Below, piece after piece: positions 20,643 through 29,389 of a stretch of 64,000 nt of DNA. The translations under genes were made by a program, and so were the position numbers. Positions within the stretch are counted from its first letter, which is position 1. Each line of letters begins with the position of its first letter. The notes below the pieces were generated by a model. That model did no database searches. It saw nothing but the letters and a program-made list of their open reading frames with translations, and had not been told where the DNA came from. The DNA comes from a virus. The stretch is from the IMG/VR virus record IMGVR_UViG_3300035199_001057, positions 25,131 through 89,130 of that record. One strand, 5' to 3'.

Positions 20643-22825
20643 GTGCGCTGCTCATTTGAATCCGGCATCGTGCCTTCTTTGGCTTTCTCTTTTTTGGCCT
20701 TCGGTGGTTTGCCGAGAACGAGCGCGTTTTTGTGGCCGGTCAACTCTCCGAGCTTGGCTCTTAGTAGGGAATTCCGCTTGGACCAGGGGGTCGTGGACCA
20801 AAATAGCTTGTTTGCTGATAGTCTTGTGGTGTTGCGAGTGCCCGGGCCGAAGAGGTCATATAGTTGTACCATGGTCTGACCCGTTAACGGTTTGCCGCTG
20901 ATGTCTTTAATGGAAGGAACATGCCAGACGCACATGCGCGCCCACTTTTCTTTTACCTTCTCCCAACTGCCCAGAACCAGGCACAACTCTTCCGCATAAA
21001 CTGTTTTGCCCCCTGTCAAGGGCTTCACGGTCTTTTTGTCAGGATCCTTCATATCCGGAATCACCGACGGCATGTTGTTTTGAAAGTGCCACCATTCGGT
21101 TTTACGATAATGCATAAATTGTTCGCCGGCTGCGAGTTTCCTGACGTTTCCTGTTTTGCCGCGGCTGCCCTTCCCGGGAGGGATGCTATCAAAACCATTC
21201 TCCTTGGCGAGAGCGGTAAAACTAAAGCATAAGACGCGCTGCTCGATGGTCGTAAATGACATTACGCCGCCGGCGCCGGTACGGGGCACAATAACGTCCA
21301 ACTTGCGCCACCCTATATCTGTAATGTCAACCGGTGCGTCCCATGCGCCTCCCGACAATTTGTCCCAATAATTCAGTTGGCCTTCGCTCTTCATTTTAGC
21401 CATTTTGGCTTGATGCTCGGCGACATTTTTTTTCTTTTGCTTCGACGACACTCCTTTCTCCGTCTTGAGAAATTCCGCATACACGTCGTCGGCCAGCCAG
21501 TCGTCATCATTGAATTCATCCAGCGACGGCCGCGGTTTCGCCGCGGCGCCCATCCCGACCGTTGCTCCTTCCCATGGTTGCTCCGTTGGCTCTTGTACGG
21601 CAACTGGCTTGGTGTCCAACATGTTGTAGCCTTCCTTGCACCAGGCTTTCTTTGGCCCTTTTAATGTAGCTTGTACTTTGCAAGCGCCCGGGAGATCCCA
21701 CGCGTGGTCGGCCTTGAGCAGCTGTATCGCTTCGGCGGCGTCCTTCCAGGCGCCTTCGGCTTGGGTGGCCTTCGTCCATTCGGCTGCTATTCGTGGATTT
21801 ATAACCTGGCACCACGTGTGCCACCGATTTTCCTCGTTTTCATCTACCGTTATAATAAAGGGCATCTTGTCGGCCCACGTTCTGTCTTTGTATACGTAGG
21901 GGGCTGCGGCGCCTGTCTTCTTTGCGCGAGTGCTATGAAACGGCGCGGAGGCCATATTCAAGTCGATGGCTCGGCCGAGATGGTGAAAAGAAAAGAAGCC
22001 TTCTCCGGGGCCTTGCGGATTTCGGGCCGTTGATGAGCGACCGATTCCAGCAGTGGTGAAAACTCCACCTCGCGCCTTTACTTCTTTGTAAAGCTTTACG
22101 AAGTGGGGGATAATATCCTTGCGGAACCAGTTCTGGCCGGCTTTCTGGCTTGTCTGCCCCAAAAAGTAGGGGGATGATGGGGCAACCCCGCTAGCGGCGA
22201 GGGAATCGGAAGCATCCGCAATTCCAATAAAGCCCGGATGTGGAGGATCAACCGCGGCCACCTGCGCGTCTGCTTCCGCCTGTGTTAACGGCTTGTCGGG
22301 CTGAGCGGCGGGGGCCTGCGGGGTCGCTGTCATCGATTCTTGGGCTACGGCGGTGTCCCCTGGCGGCCCATCGCGGGTTACTTTAAGAAGCGTTGGCCCG
22401 GAAAAGCTTTTCATGTTTTTAAAGGTCACTTCAACTTCGGATCCCACTCTAATTCCACCCTGCGGAGTTGCCATACCATCGAGTTTATCGACCGGCGCGT
22501 AAAACGTTGGATAACAGCTGATCCGCGGAAAATCATCGGCCGCGGCCGGCACTGGAAGAAATGTATGAACCTCGGGAATGCGGGCGATAACCCGTACGTG
22601 TTCCTTGGAACTTATGGTGACATTATCCAACTGAAGCAAGACTACTGCCTTAAACTGAGTCTGGCTATTAAGTTTGTTCGGCTCAAAAGTTTCGATCATT
22701 GACTGTCGAAGCTGCTTAAAAGAATTAGCTAATTTGGGATCTAGGAGCGGTTGGTCTTCCAGAGCCACGTGGATTGAATCATTGATGGTGGAATTAAAAA
22801 TTCCGCCGAGGGCGTCATCAGGCAT
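20639..22825 (-). CDS. Baseplate hub-type protein with M15-like peptidoglycan peptidase motifs
   Basis: The 728-aa protein has the zinc-peptidase signature of family M15 (D-Ala-D-Ala carboxypeptidase/VanY-like): SFHHLGRAID at residues 279-288 supplies the first His and Asp ligands, and TEWWHF at about 576-581 supplies the Glu base (E577) and the last His (H580). A second candidate, ENRWH (332-336), lies between them, so the ligand pairing is not settled. Residues 60-150 look like a small beta-barrel (VRVGSEVEVTF type), as in hub proteins with an OB domain. In the virion it would cut the peptide cross-links of the cell wall during penetration. It overlaps the 101-aa gene by one base and the 500-aa gene by four. 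Confidence 0.75.
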   Translation of the reverse strand: MPDDALGGIFNSTINDSIHVALEDQPLLDPKLANSFKQLRQSMIETFEPNKLNSQTQFKAVVLLQLDNVTISSKEHVRVIARIPEVHTFLPVPAAADDFPRISCYPTFYAPVDKLDGMATPQGGIRVGSEVEVTFKNMKSFSGPTLLKVTRDGPPGDTAVAQESMTATPQAPAAQPDKPLTQAEADAQVAAVDPPHPGFIGIADASDSLAASGVAPSSPYFLGQTSQKAGQNWFRKDIIPHFVKLYKEVKARGGVFTTAGIGRSSTARNPQGPGEGFFSFHHLGRAIDLNMASAPFHSTRAKKTGAAAPYVYKDRTWADKMPFIITVDENEENRWHTWCQVINPRIAAEWTKATQAEGAWKDAAEAIQLLKADHAWDLPGACKVQATLKGPKKAWCKEGYNMLDTKPVAVQEPTEQPWEGATVGMGAAAKPRPSLDEFNDDDWLADDVYAEFLKTEKGVSSKQKKKNVAEHQAKMAKMKSEGQLNYWDKLSGGAWDAPVDITDIGWRKLDVIVPRTGAGGVMSFTTIEQRVLCFSFTALAKENGFDSIPPGKGSRGKTGNVRKLAAGEQFMHYRKTEWWHFQNNMPSVIPDMKDPDKKTVKPLTGGKTVYAEELCLVLGSWEKVKEKWARMCVWHVPSIKDISGKPLTGQTMVQLYDLFGPGTRNTTRLSANKLFWSTTPWSKRNSLLRAKLGELTGHKNALVLGKPPKAKKEKAKEGTMPDSNEQRT

Positions 22826-23130
22826 TAGTTATTATCTCCTTGGATGATGTCAAGTAAATCCTCTTTGTCGCTTTCATCTAGGGCGGCCGGCGCACTTTGA
22901 TTTTTGTTCAGTATAGAAGTGAGCTTAACAAGCTGTTCGTTGGAACGTTGGAGGGTTTCCACATATTTGGACGCGATGAGTCCCAAGTTCTTGTGTGTTT
23001 CAATATCGTTATTTTTCTTTAGCTCTTGGAACAGATCTGTCAAGAGCGCTGATGTGATCGCGCGATCGTTGCGAATATTGGCAATTGCCTCTTCTAGATA
23101 TTCCTCTAGGTCTTTTATATCTCGTCCCAC
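22825..23130 (-). CDS. Small charged helical protein next to late sigma factor, 101 aa
   Basis: The product is almost entirely alpha-helical and acidic, with heptad-like spacing (LEEYLEEAIANIRND, LLTDLFQELKK, YVETLQRSNEQLVKL) and the acidic tail DESDKEDLLDIIQGDNN. The start is GTG at 23130, overlapping the end of the sigma-factor gene by 16 bases. The place between the late sigma gene and the baseplate genes would suit a transcription co-factor or an assembly factor, but no family match was recognised. Confidence 0.6.
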   Translation of the reverse strand: MGRDIKDLEEYLEEAIANIRNDRAITSALLTDLFQELKKNNDIETHKNLGLIASKYVETLQRSNEQLVKLTSILNKNQSAPAALDESDKEDLLDIIQGDNN

Positions 23131-23807
23131 CCTTTTTTAAACTCCCTATATCTTTTTCTTATGCGATTTAAAGAGCTTACGACTTGTTTGGTGTTTAAGC
23201 CGGTTATCTCTCGTATGTATAGATAAATAGCTTTTTTGTTAAAAATTTCTATTTTTTCAGCGTCATCAAAAAGAACTTGAATTGCTTGTACTGTTTTCTT
23301 TTCATTAGGTTTCAAGGGAAGGGTGTGCCACGAGTCGATTTCTTTTTTAAGATTGAGAAAAAATTCTAATTTGATGCTATCTTCAATAATTGTATTCTGT
23401 TCAATCAAAGAAGGATCTGTCTTTTCATCTCCTGATCTTTTGTCGATATAGAAGTCTTCAAGCAAGATCTCTTTGCGGGCCTTTTTGCTCGTTTTCTTCA
23501 CTTGAGCAATAAACCAATTTTTAGTAACGACACTAAAATAAGTGAATGCCTTGGAGCCCTTATTGGGATCATATTTATTTAAAATGGTAATTAGCCAATT
23601 TTTACAATCGTCCCGAAGGGCTTCCGAGTTGGGCAACGTGTTGAATTTATAGGTAAAAACGATTTTATCAACCATTTCATCGAAGACCGGTCCAATAAAT
23701 TCCTTATATAAATCGTTACGAAGCTTAGAGTCCTCAGTATTACAATACGCTACTATGGCATCTTCATGATCTTGCGTAAAATAATAATTTTTTCTTTTAC
23801 GCGTCAT
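23115..23807 (-). CDS. Late-transcription sigma factor, gp55-like
   Basis: The 230-aa protein resembles the reduced sigma factors of T4 (gp55, 185 aa) and its marine relatives. The region DCKNWLITILNKYDPNKG then SKAFTYFSVVTKNWFIAQVK (residues about 67-105) is the sigma region 2 core with the conserved aromatic strip used for promoter opening. The C-terminal SLNRIRKRYREFKKGWDEI is a basic helix after a helix-turn-helix-like segment (ITGLNTKQVVSSLNRIRK). It would direct host RNA polymerase to phage late promoters. It overlaps the upstream 106-aa gene by 11 bases. The sequence is more charged and AT-rich than the structural genes. Confidence 0.82.
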   Translation of the reverse strand: MTRKRKNYYFTQDHEDAIVAYCNTEDSKLRNDLYKEFIGPVFDEMVDKIVFTYKFNTLPNSEALRDDCKNWLITILNKYDPNKGSKAFTYFSVVTKNWFIAQVKKTSKKARKEILLEDFYIDKRSGDEKTDPSLIEQNTIIEDSIKLEFFLNLKKEIDSWHTLPLKPNEKKTVQAIQVLFDDAEKIEIFNKKAIYLYIREITGLNTKQVVSSLNRIRKRYREFKKGWDEI

Positions 23808-24117
23808 CTATTTCTTCCTCTAGGTCTTCGCCTTCTTCATCATCCTGATAAAGATAAAACGTCCTAAAATTGTCGCACTCTTGTGAGAGTACTTTCGAGT
23901 GTTCTAGCAGATTGGAAAGTGTGGGGTCGCCCATAAAGTTCTCCATATTGTAAACAACATCAACATGTTCAGCATATTCATGAATCTTTTCAATCAGATC
24001 GTCAAGCTGCCGCTGAAAATTTAAGAACCGCCTTAGTAGCTGGATTATGTACCAAATTAAAACAAAGTTTAACAAGGCGGAAAAGCACAATAATATTGCT
24101 GTAAAGTCTATTGTCAT
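23797..24117 (-). CDS. Single-pass membrane protein, 106 aa
   Basis: One strong N-terminal transmembrane helix covers residues about 5-28 (TAILLCFSALLNFVLIWYII), followed by a basic stop-transfer stretch (LRRFLNFQRQ), a helical cytoplasmic part and a very acidic tail (DDEEGEDLEEEIDDA). The start overlaps the stop of the FmdB-like gene by 4 bases. No family was recognised. An inner-membrane accessory protein is likely. Confidence 0.6.
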   Translation of the reverse strand: MTIDFTAILLCFSALLNFVLIWYIIQLLRRFLNFQRQLDDLIEKIHEYAEHVDVVYNMENFMGDPTLSNLLEHSKVLSQECDNFRTFYLYQDDEEGEDLEEEIDDA

Positions 24118-24362
24118 CGTTTCTTCTCTAACTCCTTCATTTGCGCGGCTAAATCTACTTTTGAATTCTCTATAAACTCCTTCGTTACATCTCCCGTTCG
24201 CTTTTTAATGATTTTTGGCTTAGAGAGATTGGTGAACGAAGTGGGTATTCTGTTTACGTTCTTGCCGGCGCATAAAGCACAACATTCGCATGTTTCAGAC
24301 ATAGTATGCCGTACTTTAAACGTTTCTTCGCAGTCCACGCACTCATAGAGATAAATGGGCAT
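24114..24362 (-). CDS. FmdB-type zinc-ribbon protein, 82 aa
   Basis: The N-terminus MPIYLYECVDCEETFKVRH is the hallmark of the FmdB regulatory-domain zinc ribbon. The first CxxC (C8/C11) and the later cysteines in ETCECCALCAGKNV provide the zinc ligands. The rest is basic and ends in a short helix. In other organisms this domain appears in small putative regulators; its phage role is unknown. It lies two genes upstream of the sigma factor and stops one base after the next gene's end. Confidence 0.75.
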   Translation of the reverse strand: MPIYLYECVDCEETFKVRHTMSETCECCALCAGKNVNRIPTSFTNLSKPKIIKKRTGDVTKEFIENSKVDLAAQMKELEKKR

Positions 24363-24602
24363 TTAAGCCCCCTCAGATACCTTATCCTCGTCAAGCTCTG
24401 ACGCTGCAGCCTCGAACTGCTCTGAAGTGTGTTCATTAAATTTAACCAGTGGCGGGTTAATTACGACAAGGCCTTCTTCGCTCTGCTTCACTTTAAAAGC
24501 CTCAAATACGGGTACAATATCCGTTTGTTCCATGAGGCTCTTTTGTAGGGCCATCATAATGGCACCAATTGCTTGTTTTGATAATTTCATTTCTTGTGAC
24601 AT
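24363..24602 (-). CDS. Conserved small acidic protein, 79 aa
   Basis: I chose the ATG at 24602 because it has GGAGG seven bases upstream and lies just after the stop of the APS kinase gene. The product starts with a helix (LSKQAIGAIMMALQKSLMEQ), then VPVFEAFKVKQSEEGLVVINPP, a short beta segment, and ends acidic. It has no cysteines or membrane segment. It is tightly packed between cysC and the zinc-ribbon gene, and no function can be assigned from the sequence. Confidence 0.55.
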   Translation of the reverse strand: MSQEMKLSKQAIGAIMMALQKSLMEQTDIVPVFEAFKVKQSEEGLVVINPPLVKFNEHTSEQFEAAASELDEDKVSEGA

Positions 24603-24603
24603 A

Positions 24604-25338
24604 CTATCCTCCAATTTCGTTGAGTATGAATTTTTCCAGTTTAGAGATGCTGTAGCTCTCTGATTCTAGATCGGTTGACACCACCAAATCCGCGGCGACA
24701 GGTTCGTCAAACGCATCGGAAATGCCGGTGAAATTGTGTACTTTGTTCGGGTCGCCATCGGGCAAGATGGCCCGGGCGTAAAGCCCTTTGGTGTCGCGTC
24801 GTTTAAGCTCTTCTACATTGCAATGAATATAAACTAATTTGGACTGGGGGGTTGACTGGCGCACGTGTTGGCGAGTGGTGTTATAAGGATTGATGGCTGA
24901 CATGATACAGACCACGTTGTTGCGTCCTAAAACTTTTCCAACAAAGGAGAGTCTTTTAATGTTCTCTTCGCGATCTTTTCGCGAGAAGCCCAAGTCCTTG
25001 CAAAGGTTATCTCGATATTCATCCCCGTCGATCACTTCTACCTTGATGCCGCGCGATTTTAAACGTTGCGCGGCCGCGCGGGCTAACGTAGTCTTCCCGG
25101 CGCCGGACATCCCTGTCATTTGTATATACAATCCCTTTGTTTTCCCCCAGCTTATCTTATTCCATGTACGCTCGTGAAGTGTAAATAGTCCTAACATTAA
25201 GAGATGATAGGCCAATGCGACCAGACCTGTCTTTGTGAGCGAACCTGTGGCAGCATAAGTCAGTGCCGAGAGGATTATAAGACCGAGAAACTTCCATGTG
25301 AGCGCTTTCGCAAAACTTCTTTTAGCGGAATCAATCAA
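24604..25338 (-). CDS. cysC: Membrane-anchored adenylylsulfate (APS) kinase
   Basis: It phosphorylates APS to PAPS, the sulfate donor. Residues about 75-83 are the P-loop GMSGAGKTT, followed by VIDGDEYRDNLCKDLGFS and RKDREENIKRL, which match the canonical CysC substrate-binding block. The N-terminal 65 residues are a DUF2061-type module with two hydrophobic segments (FLGLIILSALTYAATG, LVALAYHLLMLGLFTLHER). I chose the TTG at 25338, overlapping the HAD gene by 8 bases, because GGAGG lies 6 bases upstream; a longer frame reaches 25434. No ATP sulfurylase is present in the window, so APS must come from the host. The sulfotransferase domain at 31.8-33.2 kb is the obvious consumer of PAPS. Confidence 0.85.
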   Translation of the reverse strand: MIDSAKRSFAKALTWKFLGLIILSALTYAATGSLTKTGLVALAYHLLMLGLFTLHERTWNKISWGKTKGLYIQMTGMSGAGKTTLARAAAQRLKSRGIKVEVIDGDEYRDNLCKDLGFSRKDREENIKRLSFVGKVLGRNNVVCIMSAINPYNTTRQHVRQSTPQSKLVYIHCNVEELKRRDTKGLYARAILPDGDPNKVHNFTGISDAFDEPVAADLVVSTDLESESYSISKLEKFILNEIGG

Positions 25339-25672
25339 AAAGGTCCTCCATTGTCTTGCCCCAATTGGTAAAATGGTAAGCGCGGTCGTCGATATAGACC
25401 TTCGCTGGTACCTTAGTGTTCGTAATCTCCGCAAAATAAGAGTCTAGATCGTATTTTTTCAGCCATTCTTCAATAACTGGGACGCTACGGCTGGAAAAGA
25501 CGACGAGACGGTAGCCCTCTTCTTTGAGGCGCTTAATGGCGTCAACTGCGCCTTCCATGGGGGGGTCATAGGCGTTATCCATTCCTTGCCAGCGTTTCGA
25601 ATATCGATGAATCACTCCATCAAAGTCAATCGCGATGGTATTTTTCTTTACCTCATCATCAATTTCTTTCAT
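25331..25672 (-). CDS. HAD-family phosphatase, 113 aa
   Basis: A minimal HAD hydrolase: motif I is DFDGVIH (nucleophile Asp plus acid/base Asp), motif II is LVVFSSRS (Ser), and the C-terminal KVYIDDRAYHF carries the acidic motif IV. No cap domain is present. Small HADs of this kind in phages and capsule loci remove phosphate from sugar phosphates or polynucleotide ends. Its ATG overlaps the stop of the dehydrogenase gene by 4 bases, so it is part of the sugar operon; the substrate cannot be read from the sequence. Confidence 0.75.
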   Translation of the reverse strand: MKEIDDEVKKNTIAIDFDGVIHRYSKRWQGMDNAYDPPMEGAVDAIKRLKEEGYRLVVFSSRSVPVIEEWLKKYDLDSYFAEITNTKVPAKVYIDDRAYHFTNWGKTMEDLFD

Positions 25673-26508
25673 GCTTTCCTCCTGGATGTCGCACCTTCAA
25701 TTTCTTCCCAATCAGCATTTTCTCTTACTTCGATGTTTTTTTGCCATGCCGCGCTTAAAAGGGTGGGGCTTACATTCACTTCCTTGAAAAAATTAATAAA
25801 CGCGTTGATATCTTTAGGAAAACACTTGCCCCCAAAGCCAAGCTTTCCGTCGTGACCAGGGACGTCGACGTGAGAGTTTCCCACACGACCGTCGGACAAG
25901 AATCCGCACATTATATTTGGCCAATCAAGACCTAATTGGTCGGCGGCTTGCTTCATTTCATTCATATAAGAAATTTTAGTGGCGAAGAAACAATTACACA
26001 TGTACTTTATAAATTCGGCAGATGTGCTATCAGTGCTAATAATGGGTGTGTGTTGGAATCGATCGCGATATAGCGCCCTTACGCGGTCGCAGGCGTCTTC
26101 GGATCCGCCTATGATAATTCGTGAGGCGTTTATAAAATCCAAGCGAGCAGAACGTTCCGTAAGAAATTCTGGATTAAACACAATCTCAAAGTCTGGAAAC
26201 TCTTGTGCTAGGAGTTCTGTGGTGCCGGGTACAACGGTCGATTTTAAAATAAAGATGGAGTTGGGGTTGGCAGGCGATGCGCGGCGGAAAACATCTCTCA
26301 CAATGGATAGGTCGATTTTATTGCCGTTCTCCAGATTCATTGGAGTAGGCACGCATACAAAAACAAACTCGCAATTAAGCACCTCTTCTAAAGTGTGGAG
26401 GCTTTTTTTATCATCCGCATCATACACGCAAACATGCGCATGTAACGCATATGCGCTAGCGACTGCCGAACCCACAAAGCCGTTTCCTATAATTCCAACG
26501 GTATACAT
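25669..26508 (-). CDS. UDP-glucose/GDP-mannose dehydrogenase family protein, short form
   Basis: The enzyme family oxidises the C6 alcohol of a nucleotide sugar to a uronate with two NAD+. Residues 4-14 (VGIIGNGFVGS) form the NAD-binding fold, AEFIKYMCNCFFATKISYMNE is the central helix, and GFGGKCFPKD (about 224-233) contains the catalytic Cys229. It stops at 279 aa whereas full enzymes have about 440, so the C-terminal nucleotide-binding domain is missing. Either the subunit acts with a partner or the substrate differs. Upstream lies a 51-base AT-rich gap without a clear promoter. Confidence 0.8.
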   Translation of the reverse strand: MYTVGIIGNGFVGSAVASAYALHAHVCVYDADDKKSLHTLEEVLNCEFVFVCVPTPMNLENGNKIDLSIVRDVFRRASPANPNSIFILKSTVVPGTTELLAQEFPDFEIVFNPEFLTERSARLDFINASRIIIGGSEDACDRVRALYRDRFQHTPIISTDSTSAEFIKYMCNCFFATKISYMNEMKQAADQLGLDWPNIMCGFLSDGRVGNSHVDVPGHDGKLGFGGKCFPKDINAFINFFKEVNVSPTLLSAAWQKNIEVRENADWEEIEGATSRRKA

Positions 26509-26559
26509 TGTTCTATTTTATCCTATTTTTCAATATTTTTAAGACCTTGGATGCGGAAT

Positions 26560-26844
26560 TTACTTTAATTTGTCGGTCTTGAGGTAGGGATCATCACCAT
26601 ACATTTTAGTACTACCCTGTTGGTATAACTTTTGGAGGTCGCCAGTGGCCACCATATGGTTAACCACTTCATCTATCTCTTGAATTAAATCATTTCTTTG
26701 AGAGTTTACCACATTGGTAATGCGGCATGCGTTCGCTATCTCTTTGTCTGTCGCATTTTTCTTGCGCTTAATATCTTCAGCCGCCCATATGCGCAAATTG
26801 GTGATGGTAAGCTTGTCAATCAAGTTTCCTAAAGTATCTGCCAT
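26560..26844 (-). CDS. DUF4254-like helical protein, 94 aa
   Basis: I chose the ATG at 26844 (AAGGA just upstream), 9 bases after the upstream FkbM gene. The sequence LGNLIDKLTITNLRIWAAED and VNSQRNDLIQEIDE resembles small helical proteins of glycan loci (DUF4254 type). It is entirely helical and lacks catalytic motifs. Because it lies among nucleotide-sugar and methyltransferase genes, a role in glycan synthesis is inferred from context only. Confidence 0.55.
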   Translation of the reverse strand: MADTLGNLIDKLTITNLRIWAAEDIKRKKNATDKEIANACRITNVVNSQRNDLIQEIDEVVNHMVATGDLQKLYQQGSTKMYGDDPYLKTDKLK

Positions 26845-26852
26845 TTTGTTCC

Positions 26853-27506
26853 TTATTCTTTTCTTTCCCACACAGTGTTAAAATTGGCTGGTTCCGGGGT
26901 GCTATTATCCCAGAATTCATAAAATTTTCGCTCGTATATATTATAGTAGGGGTCGTCCTGAAATTTAAGGGGCTCATAGCCCCATTGAGCCAGGTGGTTG
27001 GTAGTATCATCGACTGAGAAATTGCCGTGGTGGACTGTTTCGGCCCGGATGTAGCGCGGCAAAATCTTTTCAAAATCTACGCCTTGCAAAAGGGGCAAAT
27101 CTAGCCCTTCAATATCTATCTGCAGTAGCTCAAACTCGACTCCTATTAAATTATATTTCTCTAAAAGAGGGTAAAGTTCTAAATAGGGCACCTCAACACT
27201 CGTCGTTTTCGTGTTCAAGACGCTTGCTTGTTCGTGGGAATTGTGAGAGGGACGATTCGCGCGATAGTACAACGGTATAGTCCCTGAATCGGCGTGTTTG
27301 GCTTGTAACTTGGGCGTCACAATGGCCACTTGTTCAAAAAAGCAATTCTGATATTGGGAATAATATTCCTTAAGCTTTTTAAAGCTGGCGGGGTGAGGCT
27401 CCACGAAGAGCCCTGAAAGGCCTGGCCGTTCCTCAAAGAGCGCCCACACCATATCACTATGCGATTTTCCCACATTTGCGCCGAGTTGTACCACGTCGAT
27501 AGACAA
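26853..27506 (-). CDS. FkbM-family methyltransferase
   Basis: The protein has the FkbM layout: VVQLGANVGKSHSDMVW near residue 5 as the SAM-binding loop, LFVEPHPASFKKLKEYY as the acidic-loop strand, and LLQIDIEGLDLPLLQG as the family hallmark. Such enzymes O-methylate sugars or polyketides. The start is TTG at 27506 with GGAAGAG upstream; there is no ATG in this frame near the start. It is the first of three FkbM domains in this block, so several different hydroxyls are probably methylated. Confidence 0.78.
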   Translation of the reverse strand: MSIDVVQLGANVGKSHSDMVWALFEERPGLSGLFVEPHPASFKKLKEYYSQYQNCFFEQVAIVTPKLQAKHADSGTIPLYYRANRPSHNSHEQASVLNTKTTSVEVPYLELYPLLEKYNLIGVEFELLQIDIEGLDLPLLQGVDFEKILPRYIRAETVHHGNFSVDDTTNHLAQWGYEPLKFQDDPYYNIYERKFYEFWDNSTPEPANFNTVWERKE

Positions 27507-27507
27507 T

Positions 27508-28743
27508 TCATTCTCTTCCTATCACTTCAAAGGCAGGGCATGGAACAATAAATTTGCCCCCCTGGTTTAAAAACGCTGCCTCCCTTTCTACAAATTCTTT
27601 GATGAAATGCCAGGGCAACACTAATAGATAGTCCGGTGAGGCCTCTCTCATCTCTTTTTCTGAAATAATAGGAATATTAGTTCCTACCGTGTATTTGCCA
27701 AACTTGGCTGGGCTGCGCTCAGCGATGGCCGTAATATCATCAGGCGTGAGGCCATAGTACTGAAGAAGCGTGTTACCCTTTGTAGAGGCTCCGTAACCAT
27801 ACACAGTCTTACCTTTGGCTATTTCTCCACGAATAAAATCAACTGTTTGCTTTTTCATCTTTTCTAATTTAGTGTAAAATTCTTTCCACACTTCCGGCTT
27901 GGAAATGTCGGAATGCTCTTGCTCATAAGCGAGGATGGTATTGACTCGAAACTCACACACGTCGCGCAATGGCGTGGTGCCAAATGATGTTTCTTTGGCA
28001 ATAGTTTTCTGAAGGTAGACTCGGCATGAGCCGCCGTTTGTGTCATTTAAAGAGCAGTCGACAATTTTAAATCCATGGGGTTCTACTAGCTTTTTCATAC
28101 TGTTGAGTGAAAAATAGTACACATGTTCATGGCAAATATTGTCAAAGGCCATTTGCTTAACCATCAGAGGGGTATAAGAGAGTTGAACCACCCAAACACC
28201 ATCATCTTCTAGAATATTGTAAACGTCTTCAATGAAAGGGTTGGGGTCATCCAAATCATAGAACATGGCAATCGTTGTTACCACCTTACATTTTTTATCC
28301 CCATAGCCGCTTTTTTGGTACGAACTGTAAGAAAAGTAGTCTTGAACAACGCTATCTGCCACCTGAGAAGATAATTCAACAAAGGAGTCTTCAACTGGGT
28401 CAATGCCGACTTTGATAAATTCATCCGGAATAAATCTAAACATTGTTCCATCATTACATGCGATGTCCAGCCAAACATCGTCTTTTTGATATTTGATGCG
28501 GCTGCTGACTTCTTCGGCGATGTTCTTCAACTGGTTCGTCATCGAAGCGTTGGTTCCAGATCGATACCAATATTTACCGTACATTTTGTCGGGATCTACC
28601 ACTTGTGTGAGGCGGGGAGCCCCGATTTTTTCATCCATTACCAAAGTGAGAGCGGCTTTTTCTTTGCCCTCATATTCCTTATTAATGTCCGTTAAAAAGT
28701 CTGATATAAAATGGCTTCCTAGATCAAGTAGATTCTCTGTCAT
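27508..28743 (-). CDS. Sugar C-methyltransferase-like SAM enzyme (Methyltransf_13/14 layout)
   Basis: The 411-aa product follows the architecture of sugar 3-C-methyltransferases (TylC3/NovU/EvaC type): an N-terminal segment with YGKYWYRSGTNASM, a SAM-binding core (VWLDIACNDGTM, IGIDPVEDS), the hallmark FDNICHEHVYYFSLNSM, and a C-terminal domain with VYGYGASTKGNTLLQYYG. The N-terminal cysteines that bind zinc in characterised members are not visible (only LDLGSHFISDFLT), so the metal site appears to be lost. In antibiotics this enzyme methylates C3 of a 4-keto-2,6-dideoxysugar, the kind of sugar the 2,3-dehydratase nearby would supply. Confidence 0.75.
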   Translation of the reverse strand: MTENLLDLGSHFISDFLTDINKEYEGKEKAALTLVMDEKIGAPRLTQVVDPDKMYGKYWYRSGTNASMTNQLKNIAEEVSSRIKYQKDDVWLDIACNDGTMFRFIPDEFIKVGIDPVEDSFVELSSQVADSVVQDYFSYSSYQKSGYGDKKCKVVTTIAMFYDLDDPNPFIEDVYNILEDDGVWVVQLSYTPLMVKQMAFDNICHEHVYYFSLNSMKKLVEPHGFKIVDCSLNDTNGGSCRVYLQKTIAKETSFGTTPLRDVCEFRVNTILAYEQEHSDISKPEVWKEFYTKLEKMKKQTVDFIRGEIAKGKTVYGYGASTKGNTLLQYYGLTPDDITAIAERSPAKFGKYTVGTNIPIISEKEMREASPDYLLVLPWHFIKEFVEREAAFLNQGGKFIVPCPAFEVIGRE

Positions 28744-28744
28744 C

Positions 28745-29389
28745 TTAGTTTTCTCCTTTTATATAGAAATCATTTATTTTCCAGCGTGCATCCTTTATAT
28801 ACCCAAACGCATTCAAATAAGTCTCAATTTGACCATCGTCATAGTTATCCTCTATTACCAATAAAGAAACATTCCACCTTTTCAGGTTTAAGCCTTTTAA
28901 GACGTCTAGTTCTGTGCCCTCGGTGTCAATTGATATGAAATCAATGTTGGTTCCTATGTCGGCGTCTTCTAAAATAGAATCTAGCGTTCTTACCTCGACA
29001 GGGATCTCGTAGGTATCGTTTATAAGGCCGCGGCCTTCGTGGTCGGCAACTAAGCGTTGATCGGGTTCGAGTCCACTAATTGAAGACATTATATTGTTTC
29101 TACCAATATCGTAGACCGTAAACATTACTTCTGAGGCGTTCTCTTTGCCGCAAGCGTACTGTACGGCCTCCTTACGAGTCTCTTCAACTAGTTTATAGTA
29201 CTCCGGGTTGGGCTCTATACACAGCGCACGCCACCCTTTTTTCTCAAAGTACAGCGTGTTCGAGCCCCGCGTTCCGTTTGCGGCCCCAACTTCGACGCAA
29301 TTGCCTCTTTCTTTCCCATGAAAGTAAAGTTCTATCAGCACGTCCGTGCTAAATTGCCCATGATATCCTTTGATGGGTTCATAATTCAT
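28745..29389 (-). CDS. FkbM-family methyltransferase (second copy)
   Basis: A 214-aa FkbM methyltransferase: NCVEVGAANGTRGSNTLYFE is motif I, LCIEPNPEYYKLVEETR the acidic strand, and DFISIDTEGTELDVLKG the family hallmark. It differs strongly from the neighbouring FkbM protein, so the two are not a recent duplication. Its stop lies 2 bases from the start of the C-methyltransferase gene and its start abuts the next gene's stop. Confidence 0.8.
   Translation of the reverse strand: MNYEPIKGYHGQFSTDVLIELYFHGKERGNCVEVGAANGTRGSNTLYFEKKGWRALCIEPNPEYYKLVEETRKEAVQYACGKENASEVMFTVYDIGRNNIMSSISGLEPDQRLVADHEGRGLINDTYEIPVEVRTLDSILEDADIGTNIDFISIDTEGTELDVLKGLNLKRWNVSLLVIEDNYDDGQIETYLNAFGYIKDARWKINDFYIKGEN

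Noticed and set aside
25979-26542. Plus-strand frame of 187 aa opposite the dehydrogenase gene
   Set aside because: It is the antisense of a clear UDP-glucose dehydrogenase family gene and has no ribosome site or family pattern.
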